From NCBI GenBank assembly GCA_965153455.1, contig OZ234504.1, positions 124,001 to 188,000 on the forward strand: DNA of 64,000 nucleotides, read 5' to 3'. The notes under the pieces were generated by a model that worked only from the letters and a program-made list of their open reading frames with translations, did not search any database and was not told where the DNA came from. This DNA is from Sphagnum compactum. Taxonomy: Eukaryota; Bryophyta; Sphagnopsida; Sphagnales. This document shows, piece after piece, positions 48,835-60,927 of this stretch (the first letter of the stretch is position 1; every line of letters begins with the position of its first letter). The position numbers and the translations under genes are program-made.

Positions 48835-50510
48835 AAAAGAAAGCTTCAAACGCATTTTCCTTGACCGCAGGCTTTATTGGTATCATTCCCACACTCACAC
48901 AGCCCTGCATCATGTGAACCTTTACTCAAATAAATCGGATGTCCTTGAGCTTTAATTTCACTTGATGCCATGTAAGGTGTGTTAATACTCCTTCTGCCTT
49001 GTACCAGGGCTTCAAGTATTATTGGTGGGTTGTTGAGACCTTGGTCACAATGTAAATCAAGCATTATTGGTGGGTTCTTGAGAGATTGTCAGAATATCAA
49101 TCAAGTATTCTTGGTGGCTTGTTGAGAGCTTCGTCCAAATGTCAATCAAGTATTACTGGAGGGTTGTTGACACCTTAATGTCAACTGTGCAATGTGGGTG
49201 GTCATAAAGCACTTTGAGAAGTGTCCCACTCTATTTTCACAGCAGCTCATAGGTGCGAATGTCCTTCCTCAAAACCGCCGCCCGGAATCGTACATCGACT
49301 TCTGCAGGGGCTACTCTTTAGGAATGCGAGGAAAATTGTGCTCCCTATAGGTGTATGTAAAAAAGAAAGAAAAAACAGCATTTCCATTATAGATTTGCAG
49401 GTGCCTGATCAAAAAATAATATAAATATTTGAAAAGGCTCTTTTCAAGGATAGGTTCAAAGATACTTCCCTAAAACAGGGGTACGTTCTGCCTTTGTAGC
49501 TATGTGAACGAAGAAAATAGAAAATTTTGAAGTGACCTCCAGAAGAGCCGCCTGGTAGACAAAGCTCATTCATGGTAAGGCCTCCTCATCTTTCTGCAAG
49601 GTTTCCAAGCTTTTTCCCACGTCAACAATAGCAAACAATAATTATTTTGCACTAAAAGAAACTGAGAACATCAATTTCCAAAATCTCTGAAAGTTCACCG
49701 ATATAGTGAATCCGTTTTACATTAAGGGCAGCATCACAACCAACAATCAACAACCCTGCAAACTGTACTTCGGATGAAGAATAGTCTTTAGATAGGGTCC
49801 AATTAGGTTTTGGGTTTAGTAACTGTGCACACAATAGTACTATTTCACATGCGCTACACACAAAATTGAACACTCTTGATTGGTGGCCTGTAGTGATTGC
49901 CAATCAAGTGGTTGCATTTATAATTATCTCTCACCTTAAGCTGTTCAATTCCTCATGTGTATGGGTTGGGGATGGGAAAATAATTCACACTCTATGTTAC
50001 ATGTGATAGACCTTGCAAGAGGCCCACATAAGAGGTACCGGTAGAGATGCTTAAATGTAATGAAAGATTTGGTGGTTCTTCATGCCATGGCCCTCATATA
50101 CAGTCAAAAGTTGGCCTCTGGTCCCCTTGTGACCCATTTGCAACAAGCATGTGACATTTTCAACCTCAAGAGAGACAAGAAGAAGTGACCCTGGATTCCA
50201 TTCCTCTCTCACAAATTGTTATCCTTGTTTTTTAGGTACAACTCATGTTTGGCTAGTTGGAATGCTATTTACAAATTGAGTTCAACACTTAGTTGATAAT
50301 AAAGATATCCACAAGAAAAAGAGCACTCCAGGTGAAGAGTAGCAGTTCTCCCATTAAGGCGGTGAACTTAGGTTGAGATCAACACCTAATAACAAAAGAA
50401 AATACATCGGTAATAAGCTAAGCTTCAAACTCCCTTTTCTCAATAGATTGGATGTAAACATGAGTTTCAACTTGAGTTTTGATTTTGGTTTACATTGTTG
50501 TGAATGTAGT
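48835..50510. repeat. Segmental repeat copy B, second part
   Basis: Matches copy A from about 45075 to 46735, including GCAGGCTTTATTGGTATCAT near 48868, a 45-bp minisatellite, the GCCCGGAATCGTACATCGAC phrase near 49281 and a final GATGTAAACATGAGTTTCAA near 50452. Confidence 0.85.
49017..49188. repeat. 45-bp minisatellite within copy B
   Basis: About four units of TATTATTGGTGGGTTGTTGA plus a tail like GTCAATCAAG. The same unit occurs once in copy A (about 45255-45294) and five times in copy C. Confidence 0.85.
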
Positions 50511-52431
50511 GTAATAAATGGCCATTCATGAAAAACTATGGCTCTTCACCTTCCTTTATAAAAAACTATTCATCTTTCTTTGAATCTAATTTTTTTGTTT
50601 TTGGATGACAAATATTTAAGCATGAAAAAAAGATTCAGAGTGAAACAGGGACTCAAAGACAAGGTTATTTTAAGGATAACTTTAATAAACCTCAAATTTT
50701 ACCCCAAGGGTCAAGTTTCCATGGCTGCACCTACTCCAAGAACATTACCATTGCTACATAAGTAACTTCAGAAGGAAAAAGAATCCTTAGAACTATTCTT
50801 AGAGGAAAGAGACTAGGCTAGACAAGAAAAAAATAAATGGAGGAACTCACACAAGTTTTAGCAAACTATAACTTGGATCATGTGCATCAAGTAAAGTAAG
50901 TAGTACTTTGATGAGTGCTATATAGTATTTACTATGGAATGAATAATGAATGTCATAATTTGGACTCCCCACATCTGAAAACATAGATCATTCCAATACA
51001 AACTACATAGAAAATAATAATATAGATTGTGCAATATTATCAAGAGATGTTTTTCTTTTCCTTTGGGAAATTACTCTTTAAATTGAAAAGAATTGATTGA
51101 ATAGGCCACAAATGTAATGGTTAAAGTTTTATGAAGCATTTATTTTCCATTTTGGATTAATTTCTCATGCACAAATTGTGTGGAACTGTCTTGGTGATGT
51201 TACCATATCCCTTAAACTTTTAACTTACATTAAGAGGTTTGGAGTTTTGACTTAAGTTTAGCATTACAGTACTATAACCAAATCCTCGTATAACATACAC
51301 TTAAGGTCTTATATTTTTATGTTAGGGAGCCAACCTTAAATCCACACTAAATTTCAGTATTCTTCATTAACACCAAATCAAAATAATTATCAAAAATAAA
51401 TTGAGGTCAAATGGAACAAATTACCAACTTTTAGGTAGTTCTATTGTATGTGGTGTGCATTTCAGTTTGGAACTACAAAGAAAGATCTCCTCTCTAGGTG
51501 CTGGGTCACACCAGCCAGCAAGAAACCCTTTTCTCCATGAAACAAGAATCCAGGGAAGCATTACAAATAGCTCAGCATTGTCCAACAATGCACAAACAAT
51601 GGCGAATGCAGTGTCAAAGATTTATTTAGATTCTAAATGAGACTCCAAACCTTGATTGAACTTTGGGCAGAAGAGGACAATTATGACAGAGCAGGGTGTT
51701 GGGAAAGTAGAGACTTTTTCAGTTGAAATGCAGATACATAACCATGCTTGTTTAAGTCTCGTTCATAATTTTTCTTCCAAGTTGACTGAAACACCAAGTT
51801 TTTTCACTGGAATGGGTGAAGAGTGAGGACTCAGGAGGAGATAAATTTATGACTGTATCTTGGATGTGGAGATATTGTAGCAAGCACAAATAGAGAAGCT
51901 GCTGGGGATGCTCTAAGAGAAAGTAAAAGAGTTCCACATTTGCTTAAACTGTAATTGCTGGATTTCTGAGTTCAATTGTCTGTATGTGACAGAACATTGC
52001 TTGATTGCATATTTGCACCAATTTGCAATAGGTTGATGTACAGAGGACGCATTTACAGTGGGTGCTTTGGATTACAGAGTTTTGTGATATCTCTAGGCAG
52101 TAGTTAGGAGGGGGCAGAAGATTGGGGCCAATTTTGTGAGTTACCAATATGTAGTGGATCTTACAGCTCCTTTCCCTGCCAGGGTTCCAAAGGCAATTTG
52201 CAATTGCATAAATCACCATTGGGCCTGTGATATTTTCCAGCATCTGTATTCCAGGACAGTTGGGCTCAATTATTTCTCAGTGTTTACAGGTTCTCAGAAA
52301 TACAGATGAAAGCTTTAGCTAGCAGGGTTGCAGAAATCAAAATCGCACCACCACAAGAGACACACACCCATACAAGCATCCAATGCAGAGATCTACAATG
52401 AAGAAGGGAGAAGGGGTGAGGACTGGGGAGG
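50511..52431. other. Spacer between repeat copies B and C, no confirmed gene
   Basis: AT-rich to 51400, then more balanced. A 79-codon ORF (51401-51640; contains LELQRKISSLGAGSHQPARN) has exon-like composition but no recognised family. Nothing else is supported. Confidence 0.4.
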
Positions 52432-52749
52432 GGAACTCTTGGGTATTCATCTAGTATGACAATGGGCCCTTTATGCAGATGCACAGAAACTCCACAAATA
52501 ATTGTGTATAAGATTTACTCTCATTCACATATGTACACACACACTGAATACATTGCACATACATTACTTCATCAATAGATATTTGTATGGCATGGACCAT
52601 AAGGAAATATTCACCATGCATTTTCTTAAATGGGAAAACAGGTTGTAAAGTACAGACTTATTCTACACACAATAAACATACGCAGAAACTAAACATTTTA
52701 TGACAAGGTGATATGTAACATTTTCAAGATTAGATCCACTCTTATCAAG

Positions 52750-52920
52750 GAGTAGGCCACTTTGTCATTATTTTCATAATGACTATCAGCTGAATATAAT
52801 TCTTCGAGTTCTATTTGCAATCCCACAACTTTCGCAAGCTTTGGCAAGCTGGAATTATTGTGAAAGAATTGAGATTTGCATAGTCAATTAAGGTGAACCC
52901 TTGATTGCATGCTCTGAAGT
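52750..52920 (-). pseudogene. Relic exon related to the NB-ARC/TPR receptor (copy C)
   Basis: Minus-strand frames read GFTLIDYANLNSFTI and LEELYSADSHYENNDK, the same two receptor-like pieces as in copy A and likewise in different frames. The shared lesion suggests it was already broken before the repeat duplicated. Confidence 0.65.
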
Positions 52921-53704
52921 AGTTGGAGCCTCCCAACATCAAAAAATAAGTAAATATTTTTTTTCCAAACCATGCAAGAAAGAAGGAACCTCTGCCAAGT
53001 AAAGGCCTTCTTTTCCCTTGGAAGGTACAACAGACTTGAGGATGCTCTTTTTCCCCTAATGAGGACCCTTCCTCTAATATGCCAGGATCATGGTGACTGC
53101 AAAGGTAATTCATTTTATTGTTGGCTCGAATGAAACAAATCCCTTGTGAGGAAAGAGAGTCACATACAAAGCAAGGATGCATTAACAAGAAAGCTACACA
53201 AGTCCAAAGAGAGGATCAGCAAAGGAGGATTTTTCACTGCATGGTGAAGACAATGACAAGGACAGCTTAGTCAATGCATATAATACATACTTGAGGAGGA
53301 GCTTTCCAAATTCTGAACCCATTTCAAGATTAAAGACCTTCTTTGATTTTTTTTCAGTGTGATTAGACAGTATGTTACCAATATATTCTTTCCGCCACTG
53401 TGAAAAGCAGAATGCCCCTCTGGCGGTTACTCTGTTTGATGAAATGCACACCCCACCCCCAACCCCGCCCATATATATTTTGTTTTCCCCGGTGATACTT
53501 GGAGGGTATCACGGGATAAAAGAAAAGAAAGCTTGAAACGCGTATTCCTTGACCACAGGCTTTATTGGTATCATGCCCATACTCACACAGCCCTGCATCA
53601 TGTGCACCCTTATTCAAATAAATCCCATGTCCTTGAGCTTTAATTTCACTCAATGTGATGGAAGATTTGTCAATACTCCTTCTGCCTTCTACCAGGGCTT
53701 CAAG

Positions 53705-53925
53705 TATTATTGGTGGGTTCTTGAGAGCTTGGTCAGAATGTCAATCAAGTATTATTGGTGGGTTCTTGAGAGCTTGGTGAGAATGTCAATCAAGTATTAT
53801 TGCTGGGGTGTTCAGAGTTTGGTCCGAATGTCAATGAAGTATTATTGCTGGGTTGTTCAGAGCTTCCTGACAATGTCAATAAAATATTATTGGTGGGTTG
53901 TTGAGAGGTTGGTGAGAATGTCAAG
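53705..53925. repeat. 45-bp minisatellite within copy C, five units
   Basis: Units start at 53705, 53750, 53795, 53840 and 53885. Because 45 is a multiple of three, a plus-strand ORF (53549-53950) shows a 15-residue repeat KYYWWVLESLVRMSI; the ORF is probably incidental. Confidence 0.92.
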
Positions 53926-55179
53926 TGTGGGTGGTCATAAAGCACTTTGAGAAGTTTCCTAGTCTATTTGCACAGCAGCTCATAGGTGTGAATATCCTTC
54001 CTCAAAACCTCCCGGAATGGTACATCCACTCCTGAAGGGGCTACTCTTTAGGTGTGGGAGGGAAATCGTGCTCACTTTATCTGTATGTAAACAAGAAAGA
54101 AACAGAGCATTTACATTATAGATTTGCAAATGCCTGATCAATAAATATTTTAAAAGGCCCTTTTCAAGGAAAGGTTTAAAGATACTTCCCTAAAACTGGG
54201 GCATGTTCTGCCTTTGTAGCTATGCAACCGAAGAAAAGAGAAAATTTTGAAGTGACCTCTAGAAGAGCCGCTTGGGTGACAAAGTGCTATCATGGTAAGG
54301 CCTCCTCATCTTTCTGCATAGTTTCCAAGTTTTTTGGCACGTCACCAAAAGCAACCAATAATTCTTTTTCACTAAAAGAAAGTGAGAACATAAATTTCCA
54401 AAATCTATGAAAATTGAGGAATACACTGAATCAGTTGTACATTAAGAGCAGCATCACAATCTTTCCAATTAACAAGCCTGCAAACTGTACTTTGGATGAA
54501 GAACAGTCTTTAGGTAGGGTAAAATTGGGTTTTGGTTTAGTAAATGTGCACACAATAGTGCTATTTCAAATGTGCTATACATAAAAATGACCACTCTTGA
54601 TTGGTGGACTGTAGTGATTGCCGATAAAGTGGTTGCATTTCAAATAATCTCTCACCTTAAGCTGTTCAATTTCTCATGTGTATGCATTGGGGATGGGAAA
54701 ACAATTAGCACTCTATGTTGGATGTGATACACCTTCGAAGAGGCCCACATAAGAGGTATGGGTAGACATGCTTAAATGTAATGAAAGATTTGGTGGTTCT
54801 TCATGCCATGGCCCACATATACCATCCAAAGTTGGCCTCTGGTCTCCTTGTGACACTTTTGCAAGAAGCATGTGACATTTCAACTTCAAGTGAGACAAGA
54901 ACTGACACTGGAATGCATTTTGTTTTAAGAATCTTCTCTCACAAATTGTTATCCTTGGTTTTTAGGTAAAAGTCATGTTTGGCTAGTTAGAATACCATTT
55001 CCAAATTGAGTTCAAAACTTAGTTGATAATAAAGATATCCACAAGAGAAAGAGGACTCCAGGTGAAGAGTGGCCAGAGTGAACTAGCCCCCGTGACTACA
55101 CCAGTTGGCTGTTCTGTCCATAGGATGGACTGGATGATTCACCTCTTTTTCATTAATCTCTTTACCTTACGTTAATCAA

Positions 55180-56080
55180 CATTTTACCACAGTCAATCTT
55201 TTTTGGCTGTTGACCTTTGACCATTTGTTTTTTATATTGCCAATTTTTTCCCAACCCTGACCTCCATATTACCCACCCACCTCGCTACTATACTGACCTA
55301 AATCTTAGCCCTGCCTACTAATTAACAATTAATCCTTTACTTACCTTGGCAAAACACTTATCTCCTCTTAGCTAAACCTATATTTTTTCTTGGCTAAACA
55401 TCTATCTCTTGGCAGAATCTATATATTTTATTGGCTAAATTTCTATCTCTTGGCTAAACTTATATATTTTAGTAGCTAACTTTTATTTCTTCGTTAAACT
55501 TGTATTTTTTTCTGACTAAACTTCTATCTCTTGGCTAAACCTATATATCTTACTAGTTAAGTCCTATTTTTTGCCTAAGCCTATATTTCATATTGGCTAA
55601 ACTTATATCTCTTGGCTAAACCTATATATCTTACTAGTTAAGTTCTATTTTTTGCCTAAGCCTATATTTCATATTGGCTAAACTTATATCTCTTGACTAA
55701 ACCTATATATCTTACTAGTTAAGTTCTATTTTTTTGCTTAAACCTATATTTCTTCTTGACTAAACTTTTATCTTTTGGCTAAACCTATATTTCTTATTGG
55801 TTAAACTGATATTTCTTGGCTAAACTATTTTTTCCTAGCTAAAATTCTCTCTCTTGGCAAAACCTATATCTTTTGACAAAACTTATATTCTTTTGGTTAA
55901 ACTTATATCCCTTGGCAAAACCTATATATCTTCTTAATTAAACTTATTTTTCTTAGTTAAACCTATATTTTTTCTTGGTTAAATTTGTATATTTTGGCTA
56001 AACCTATATTTCTTCTTAACTAAAATTCTATTTCTTGACAAACTGTATATATCTTATTGGTTAAACTTCTACTTAATTCC
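55180..56080. repeat. Degenerate TTGGCTAAACCTATAT repeat with 81-bp higher-order copies
   Basis: About 900 bp made of variants of TTGGCTAAACTTATATCTCT at roughly 25-28-bp spacing. Within it an 81-bp block beginning TAAGTCCTATTTTTTGCCTA (55558) repeats nearly perfectly at 55639 and partially at 55720, a local recent expansion. Confidence 0.85.
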
Positions 56081-57119
56081 TACTCTAAAAATAACCAAAA
56101 AAGTAAATACATTTTTTAGTAATGCCATTTTAATTATTCGCAAAACATTTACTTAGCGCAAAACCTACCTACCCACACGTCATTATACCTACCTATGCAC
56201 TTGCAAATTATGGACTTCAATTGCAAAAATTATAATGTAAAATGTGGGTATTGCAATTGCGAAAAAAATCTTCTACTTCCACTTTGGACCATTTAATGCA
56301 AGATGTACTTAATTTAATTAAGGAATAGGCATGACAAATTTAAAGTTCAAAAGGCATCAAATATTTATGAATATTTGCACAATTTTTAATACTAATCAAA
56401 GTCAGTCTTAGGTTGGATTTTCAGGGGGAAATTTGGCCAAATTTTCATACACAAATACTTGCAACAAAATGCATTTTATCTCTTTTGAAGGTGAATGAAA
56501 AAAGTCTCAAGTTGAAATGACCACATTAAAGGTAAGAAAACAAACTCTTATTTTGTTCATTTTTTTTAAAAAAATCTTGTGTTTCAATTTTAATTCATCA
56601 CTCAGTCCTAAAAACTTATTTTGTATGGCATTTATATATGTTTATATAGATATTAATTTTTATGAAATTTACCATTAAATTTTTTTAGTTTCATAATTAA
56701 TTTTTGGGGTAATTAGTTTTAAACTTTAAGGTTAATGCTTCCATTCATTTTAATTTTTAATTGATTAACTTTAAAATTCAAAACCTAGTTGTTATAAATG
56801 TTTTTTGTATTCCATTTGTAGTTTTGTTTGTATAATCATTAGGTTGAAAACATTTATCATTAAGATTATTTAAGGTTTTAAGTGTAAGGTTTAATGAAAT
56901 GTGTGTTGATTTATTTAGGTTGTGTTTTCAAATCAAAATACAATTCCTTTGAATGTGATATCATCCTTTAACAACAATGGTATGATATTTTTTCTTAATC
57001 ATTTTCTTATGTTTTCTTATTATTTTGTTCCTAATTTAAGGAAATCAATTTCCCTAGATGGTTTTAATATAGTCATAAAATTTCACTAAAAATGTTCAAT
57101 GTTAGATATATGGATTTAG
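56081..57119. other. AT-rich intergenic DNA, no gene seen
   Basis: No ORF or repeat of note apart from a single TGTGGGTATTGCA word near 56245 that belongs to the motif spread over the next 7 kb. Confidence 0.5.
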
Positions 57120-57650
57120 CATTTTGGCCTCCCATAGATAGTGTGGATTTAGGGTCATAATGCCAATATTACATTTTGCCACCCACATATAGTGTGCATC
57201 TTTAAATTATTATGTAGCTATTGCATCTCCCTCTCCCATACATAATGTGGATTATGGTCATAATGTGGCTATTGCATTTTTCTCCCATATATAGTGTCCA
57301 TCTCTAAATTGTCATGCATGTATTGCATTTAAAGTTCCCACATATAGTGTGGATTAAAGTCATAATGTGGCTATTGCATTTTAATCCCATATATAGTGTC
57401 CATCTTTAAATTGTCATGTAAGTATTGCATTTAAACCTCCCACATATAGTCTGGATTAAAATCATAATGTGGCTATTGCATTTTTTTCCCATATATAATG
57501 TCCATCTTTAAATTGTCATGTAGGTATTGCATTTAAGGCTCCTACATATAATGTGGATTAAGGTCATATGTGGGTATTGCATTTTTTTCCAATATATAAT
57601 TTGCATCTTTCAATTGTCATGTAGGTATTGCACTTTTTTTTTCCATAAAT
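57120..57650 (+). repeat. Tandem array of about 102-bp units (array 1)
   Basis: About five units, each two related halves of about 51 bp: CCCACATATAGTGTGGATTA, then TCATAATGTGGCTATTGCAT, and CCCATATATAGTGTCCATCT, then AATTGTCATGTAAGTATTGC. The reverse complement of the same unit forms array 2 at 59640. Confidence 0.9.
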
Positions 57651-58561
57651 AATGTAGTTTATTAATTATCATGTGGGAATTACATTTAGATTATCCATAG
57701 ATAATACAAATTCAAAATTTACAATTATGGCCATAGACCATATCATATGTTCTCCATACTTAACATTTAGGGTATTATGTGCACGATTGTATAGGGTTTA
57801 GATGAAGGATACAAATTAAGTACTTAAAACATGTACATTTGTATTAGTATTGAATATGACAATTAACATGTAATTCAACATACTACAAATATAAAATTTT
57901 GGACATCAATATCAATTTATTATTTTTTCTTGTACAATTAGTTCAAAACATAGTTTCAAACATGGGTCGTGCTTCAAAATCTCAATATATTGAAATTTGA
58001 AACCCAAAGAAATCACCCTTTAACAACATGGACTTGGTGTGGAAAAAAAATGTTTGACATGGAGGGGCACATATAATCAAGGTTGAATGTGCATACACCC
58101 CACATGCACAAATCTTGAAATTTATAAACGGTGAATGAAGCCATGGAGACTCCCCAATGGAGTGGAACATTTATAAGTGGGTACCTTCATAAGAAAATGT
58201 AAAAATGCCAAGAATCCAAAACCACCTCGGCCATATTTGGTATAATGTTTTATTATTCACTTTTGTTATAAGGAATTTTTTTTAACTTAATATTGTACCA
58301 AACTTTAGATCCTCAATTGATTTCACATTTTGTAGGTATGCATGTGGGTATGGGCCGGAAGATAATCATGGAGACCCAAATCACCATCGATCCATTAAAT
58401 GAGGTTGTTTAGCTCAATTTTCAATTAGGTGATTATAAACATGACCTGAGGTGGTAGAGATAATCTTTTGCCATCAACCTCATACACAAGCCAATGGTGA
58501 GCTTGCACATGGCAAACATGACGTTGATTCCAACTTGTGACCATCTTTTTTTGCCCCATGA
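57651..58561. other. Region 5' of the MULE transposase remnant
   Basis: AT-rich. From about 58470 fragments of the upstream transposase reading can be glimpsed in shifting frames, but they are too broken to define. No MULE-type long terminal inverted repeat was found. Confidence 0.4.
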
Positions 58562-60927
58562 ATGTCACAAGCCCTCAAAAACCACATTTGGACCCAATTG
58601 GGTTTAGGCTACACCATTAAGCAAATATATGATAGACATAAAGCAATATGGTGGGCTAGAATCAATGCAGGAGAAGCAATGACAAGGAATAATTTCATTA
58701 AACAACAAAACATTGCTTACTTGAATCGCAAACACAATAAAAGGAATTTGCATTTACACAAAAATCCGGCCATTACCCTTCGCACATGAGGCATTTAGTC
58801 ATCCAGATGATGTGTTTTATTTGCAAAATGCAAGTGAGGATAATGGGATTCATGTCCAATCCACAATAGGGATATAAACCCCATCTCAATTACAAACCAT
58901 GGTTTCATTATGTGATAATGGGGCAATTTCAATGGATGTCACCTTCGACACCAATGATGTGAAATTTCATTTGTTCACATTGATCGTGTTTGATCCACAT
59001 CGCACTGGAATGCCAGTTGCATGGATCATTACAAGCCACCAAACATGCGATGATTTGATGGAATGGCTAACTTTTTTGAAAACAAAATGGTGATGATGCT
59101 TTACAAGAATTATGAACATTGTGGTGAGTTTTATTTTCATTCTACCTTTTTTGAGCTTTTATATACATGTAGCCATTTCAAAATTTCATCCCACATTTTC
59201 CATTGTAAATAATATTATTAGTTGAAATGATAATAAATTGATATTTTATGCATGGTTAGGATTGTGTGGGATGACAATCAAGTGCCCATTTACCTTTACG
59301 TGTGGCATGTCTTAAAGGCTTGGTGCTTACATTCAATGGAAAAAATCAAAGACAATGAAGTGCGACGTGCAATATTGGATGACCTTCACACCGTCATGTA
59401 CATGCCCATTGAACCAAGTGAAAGCATTAAAGCCTTCATGATTCATGGAAAAAACAAGACCATTGAAACCTTCACCTAACATTTATAGTGATTCATGGAC
59501 TCGATATTTTTGGACCAATTATTTCGAAGTTGGTACGTGAATTAACTTTCAATCCATTATTGTTGTTGCACCATGTTGTGCATATTCTAAAATATTCACT
59601 CTTGAATTAAGGTGAAAATACCAATGGTGGGCTTAACAATCCCATGTGGGCACAAAATGCAATACCCACATTAAGACCTTAATCCACACTATTTGTGAAA
59701 GCACTAAATGTAATACTTGCATGACAATTTAAAGATGCACACTATATGTGGGGGCAAAGTGCAATATTCACATTGTGACCCTAATCCACACTATATGTGG
59801 GAGCCTTAAATGCAATACTTGCATGACAATTTAAATATATGCACACTATATGTGGGGGCAAAGTGCAATATTCACATTGTGACCCTAATCCACACTATAT
59901 GTGGGAGCCTTAAATGCAATACTTGCATGACAATTTAAATATATGCACACTATATGTGGGGGCAAAGTGCAATATTCACATTATGACCCTAATCCACACT
60001 ATATGTGAGAGCTTTAAATGCAATACTTGCATGACAATTTAAATATGCACACTGTATATGGGGAAAAAATGCAATACCCACATTATGACTTTAATCCATA
60101 CTATATATGGTAGAAGGAAATACAATACCTACACGACAATTTATGGATGCACACTATATTTTGTTATAGATTTGTGGATGGTGCGGCTTCGACGAGTGCC
60201 ACATTCAAACCAACACACGCAAACATTAATTGAGTCTTACCATGGGGCATTGAATCATTGGTTTTCTTTGGAAACAAAAAGGCTTTGAGGTCGACAAATT
60301 GATCGGTTATTGTGGAAATTCACGACAATAGTTACAAGACACTACATGCACACATTTGAAATGAAGAAATGCGAGTTCATAAAAAATAAGGTTGTGGAAC
60401 TCATTGTGAAAACAAACATTGAGAAGGCCACATTGATCCCTCACTCCAATGTCACCCATGGGATAAATGATTCGAACGAAACTAACCATGCATGGATGGT
60501 ACAAAGCCAACAACATCCAAATATGACATATAAAGTCCTACTTCCTTTCACCAAGTATGTTTGTTACACATGTGAATGGGCATTGCGTGGAAACTTGTGT
60601 AAACATCAAGTTGCCATTTTTTTTACATGTACCAATCTCATTAAAAAATATATCATTCAATATTATGGAACATGGTATGGATTTGATCGTGGAGGTTTTG
60701 CTGCCATGTTTGCAGACCCTACCTATTTGCACATTAATGACAACGAATCTAATGTTGAAGAGGTTGATGAAGATCACTCTAAAACACCATGGGTTGTTGA
60801 TATGTGCGAACTTATGAAACTGGATGATACTTCCCCTAGTGTGGAAAAAGAAAAAGATCACAACCAACCTTCAAGTTCATCCACCCCCATGGAAAAAGCG
60901 TTTGCTCGAATGGGTGACACAATGTAA
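58562..60927 (+). pseudogene. Decayed Mutator-like (MULE) transposase with SWIM zinc finger
   Basis: Three coding blocks: 58562-59093 (LKNHIWTQLGLGYTIKQIYD, then FHLFTLIVFDPHRTGMPVAW), 59252 to about 59540 (VWDDNQVPIYLYVWHVLKAW, TRYFWTNYFE) and about 60170-60927 (VRLRRVPHSNQHTQTLIESY, then CYTCEWALRGNLCKHQ). The middle motifs belong to the MULE catalytic domain; the last is a SWIM finger, CxCxnCxH, whose first cysteine appears changed to Tyr (C-Y-T-C). Lesions: an extra base near 58787, a TAA at 58875, a missing A near 59088, a frameshift near 59477 and a TGA-type stop before GRQID near 60286. A 0.5-kb repeat array (59640-60165) separates blocks 2 and 3. MULE transposases cut and paste DNA; this copy cannot be active. 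An acidic, Ser-rich tail ends at 60927. Confidence 0.85.
59640..60165 (-). repeat. Tandem array of about 104-bp units (array 2, inverted relative to array 1)
   Basis: About five units of TAATCCACACTATATGTGGG plus AAATGCAATACTTGCATGAC plus GCACACTATATGTGGGGGCA, the reverse complement of array 1. It lies between coding blocks of the MULE, in an intron or an insertion. The CCACACTATATGTGG core is itself palindromic. Confidence 0.9.

Larger units (their letters stand above)
52432..55067. repeat. Long segmental repeat, copy C
   Basis: A complete copy: TGGGTATTCATCTAGTATGA near 52440, receptor relic at 52750-52920, CCAAATTCTGAACCCATTTC near 53308, GCAGGCTTTATTGGTATCAT near 53556, a five-unit 45-bp minisatellite, then GGCCCACATATACCATCCAA near 54810. 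It ends at CCAGGTGAAGAGT, where copies A and B continue. Confidence 0.85.

Noticed and set aside
51401-51640. 79-codon ORF with exon-like composition
   Set aside because: No recognisable motif and no splice partners; could be chance.
53549-53950. 133-codon plus ORF with 15-residue repeats
   Set aside because: Produced by the 45-bp minisatellite; the sister copies do not keep the frame.
57120-60165. Inverted arrays as long MULE terminal inverted repeats
   Set aside because: The second array lies inside the transposase (the SWIM block is beyond it), so the arrays do not bound the element.
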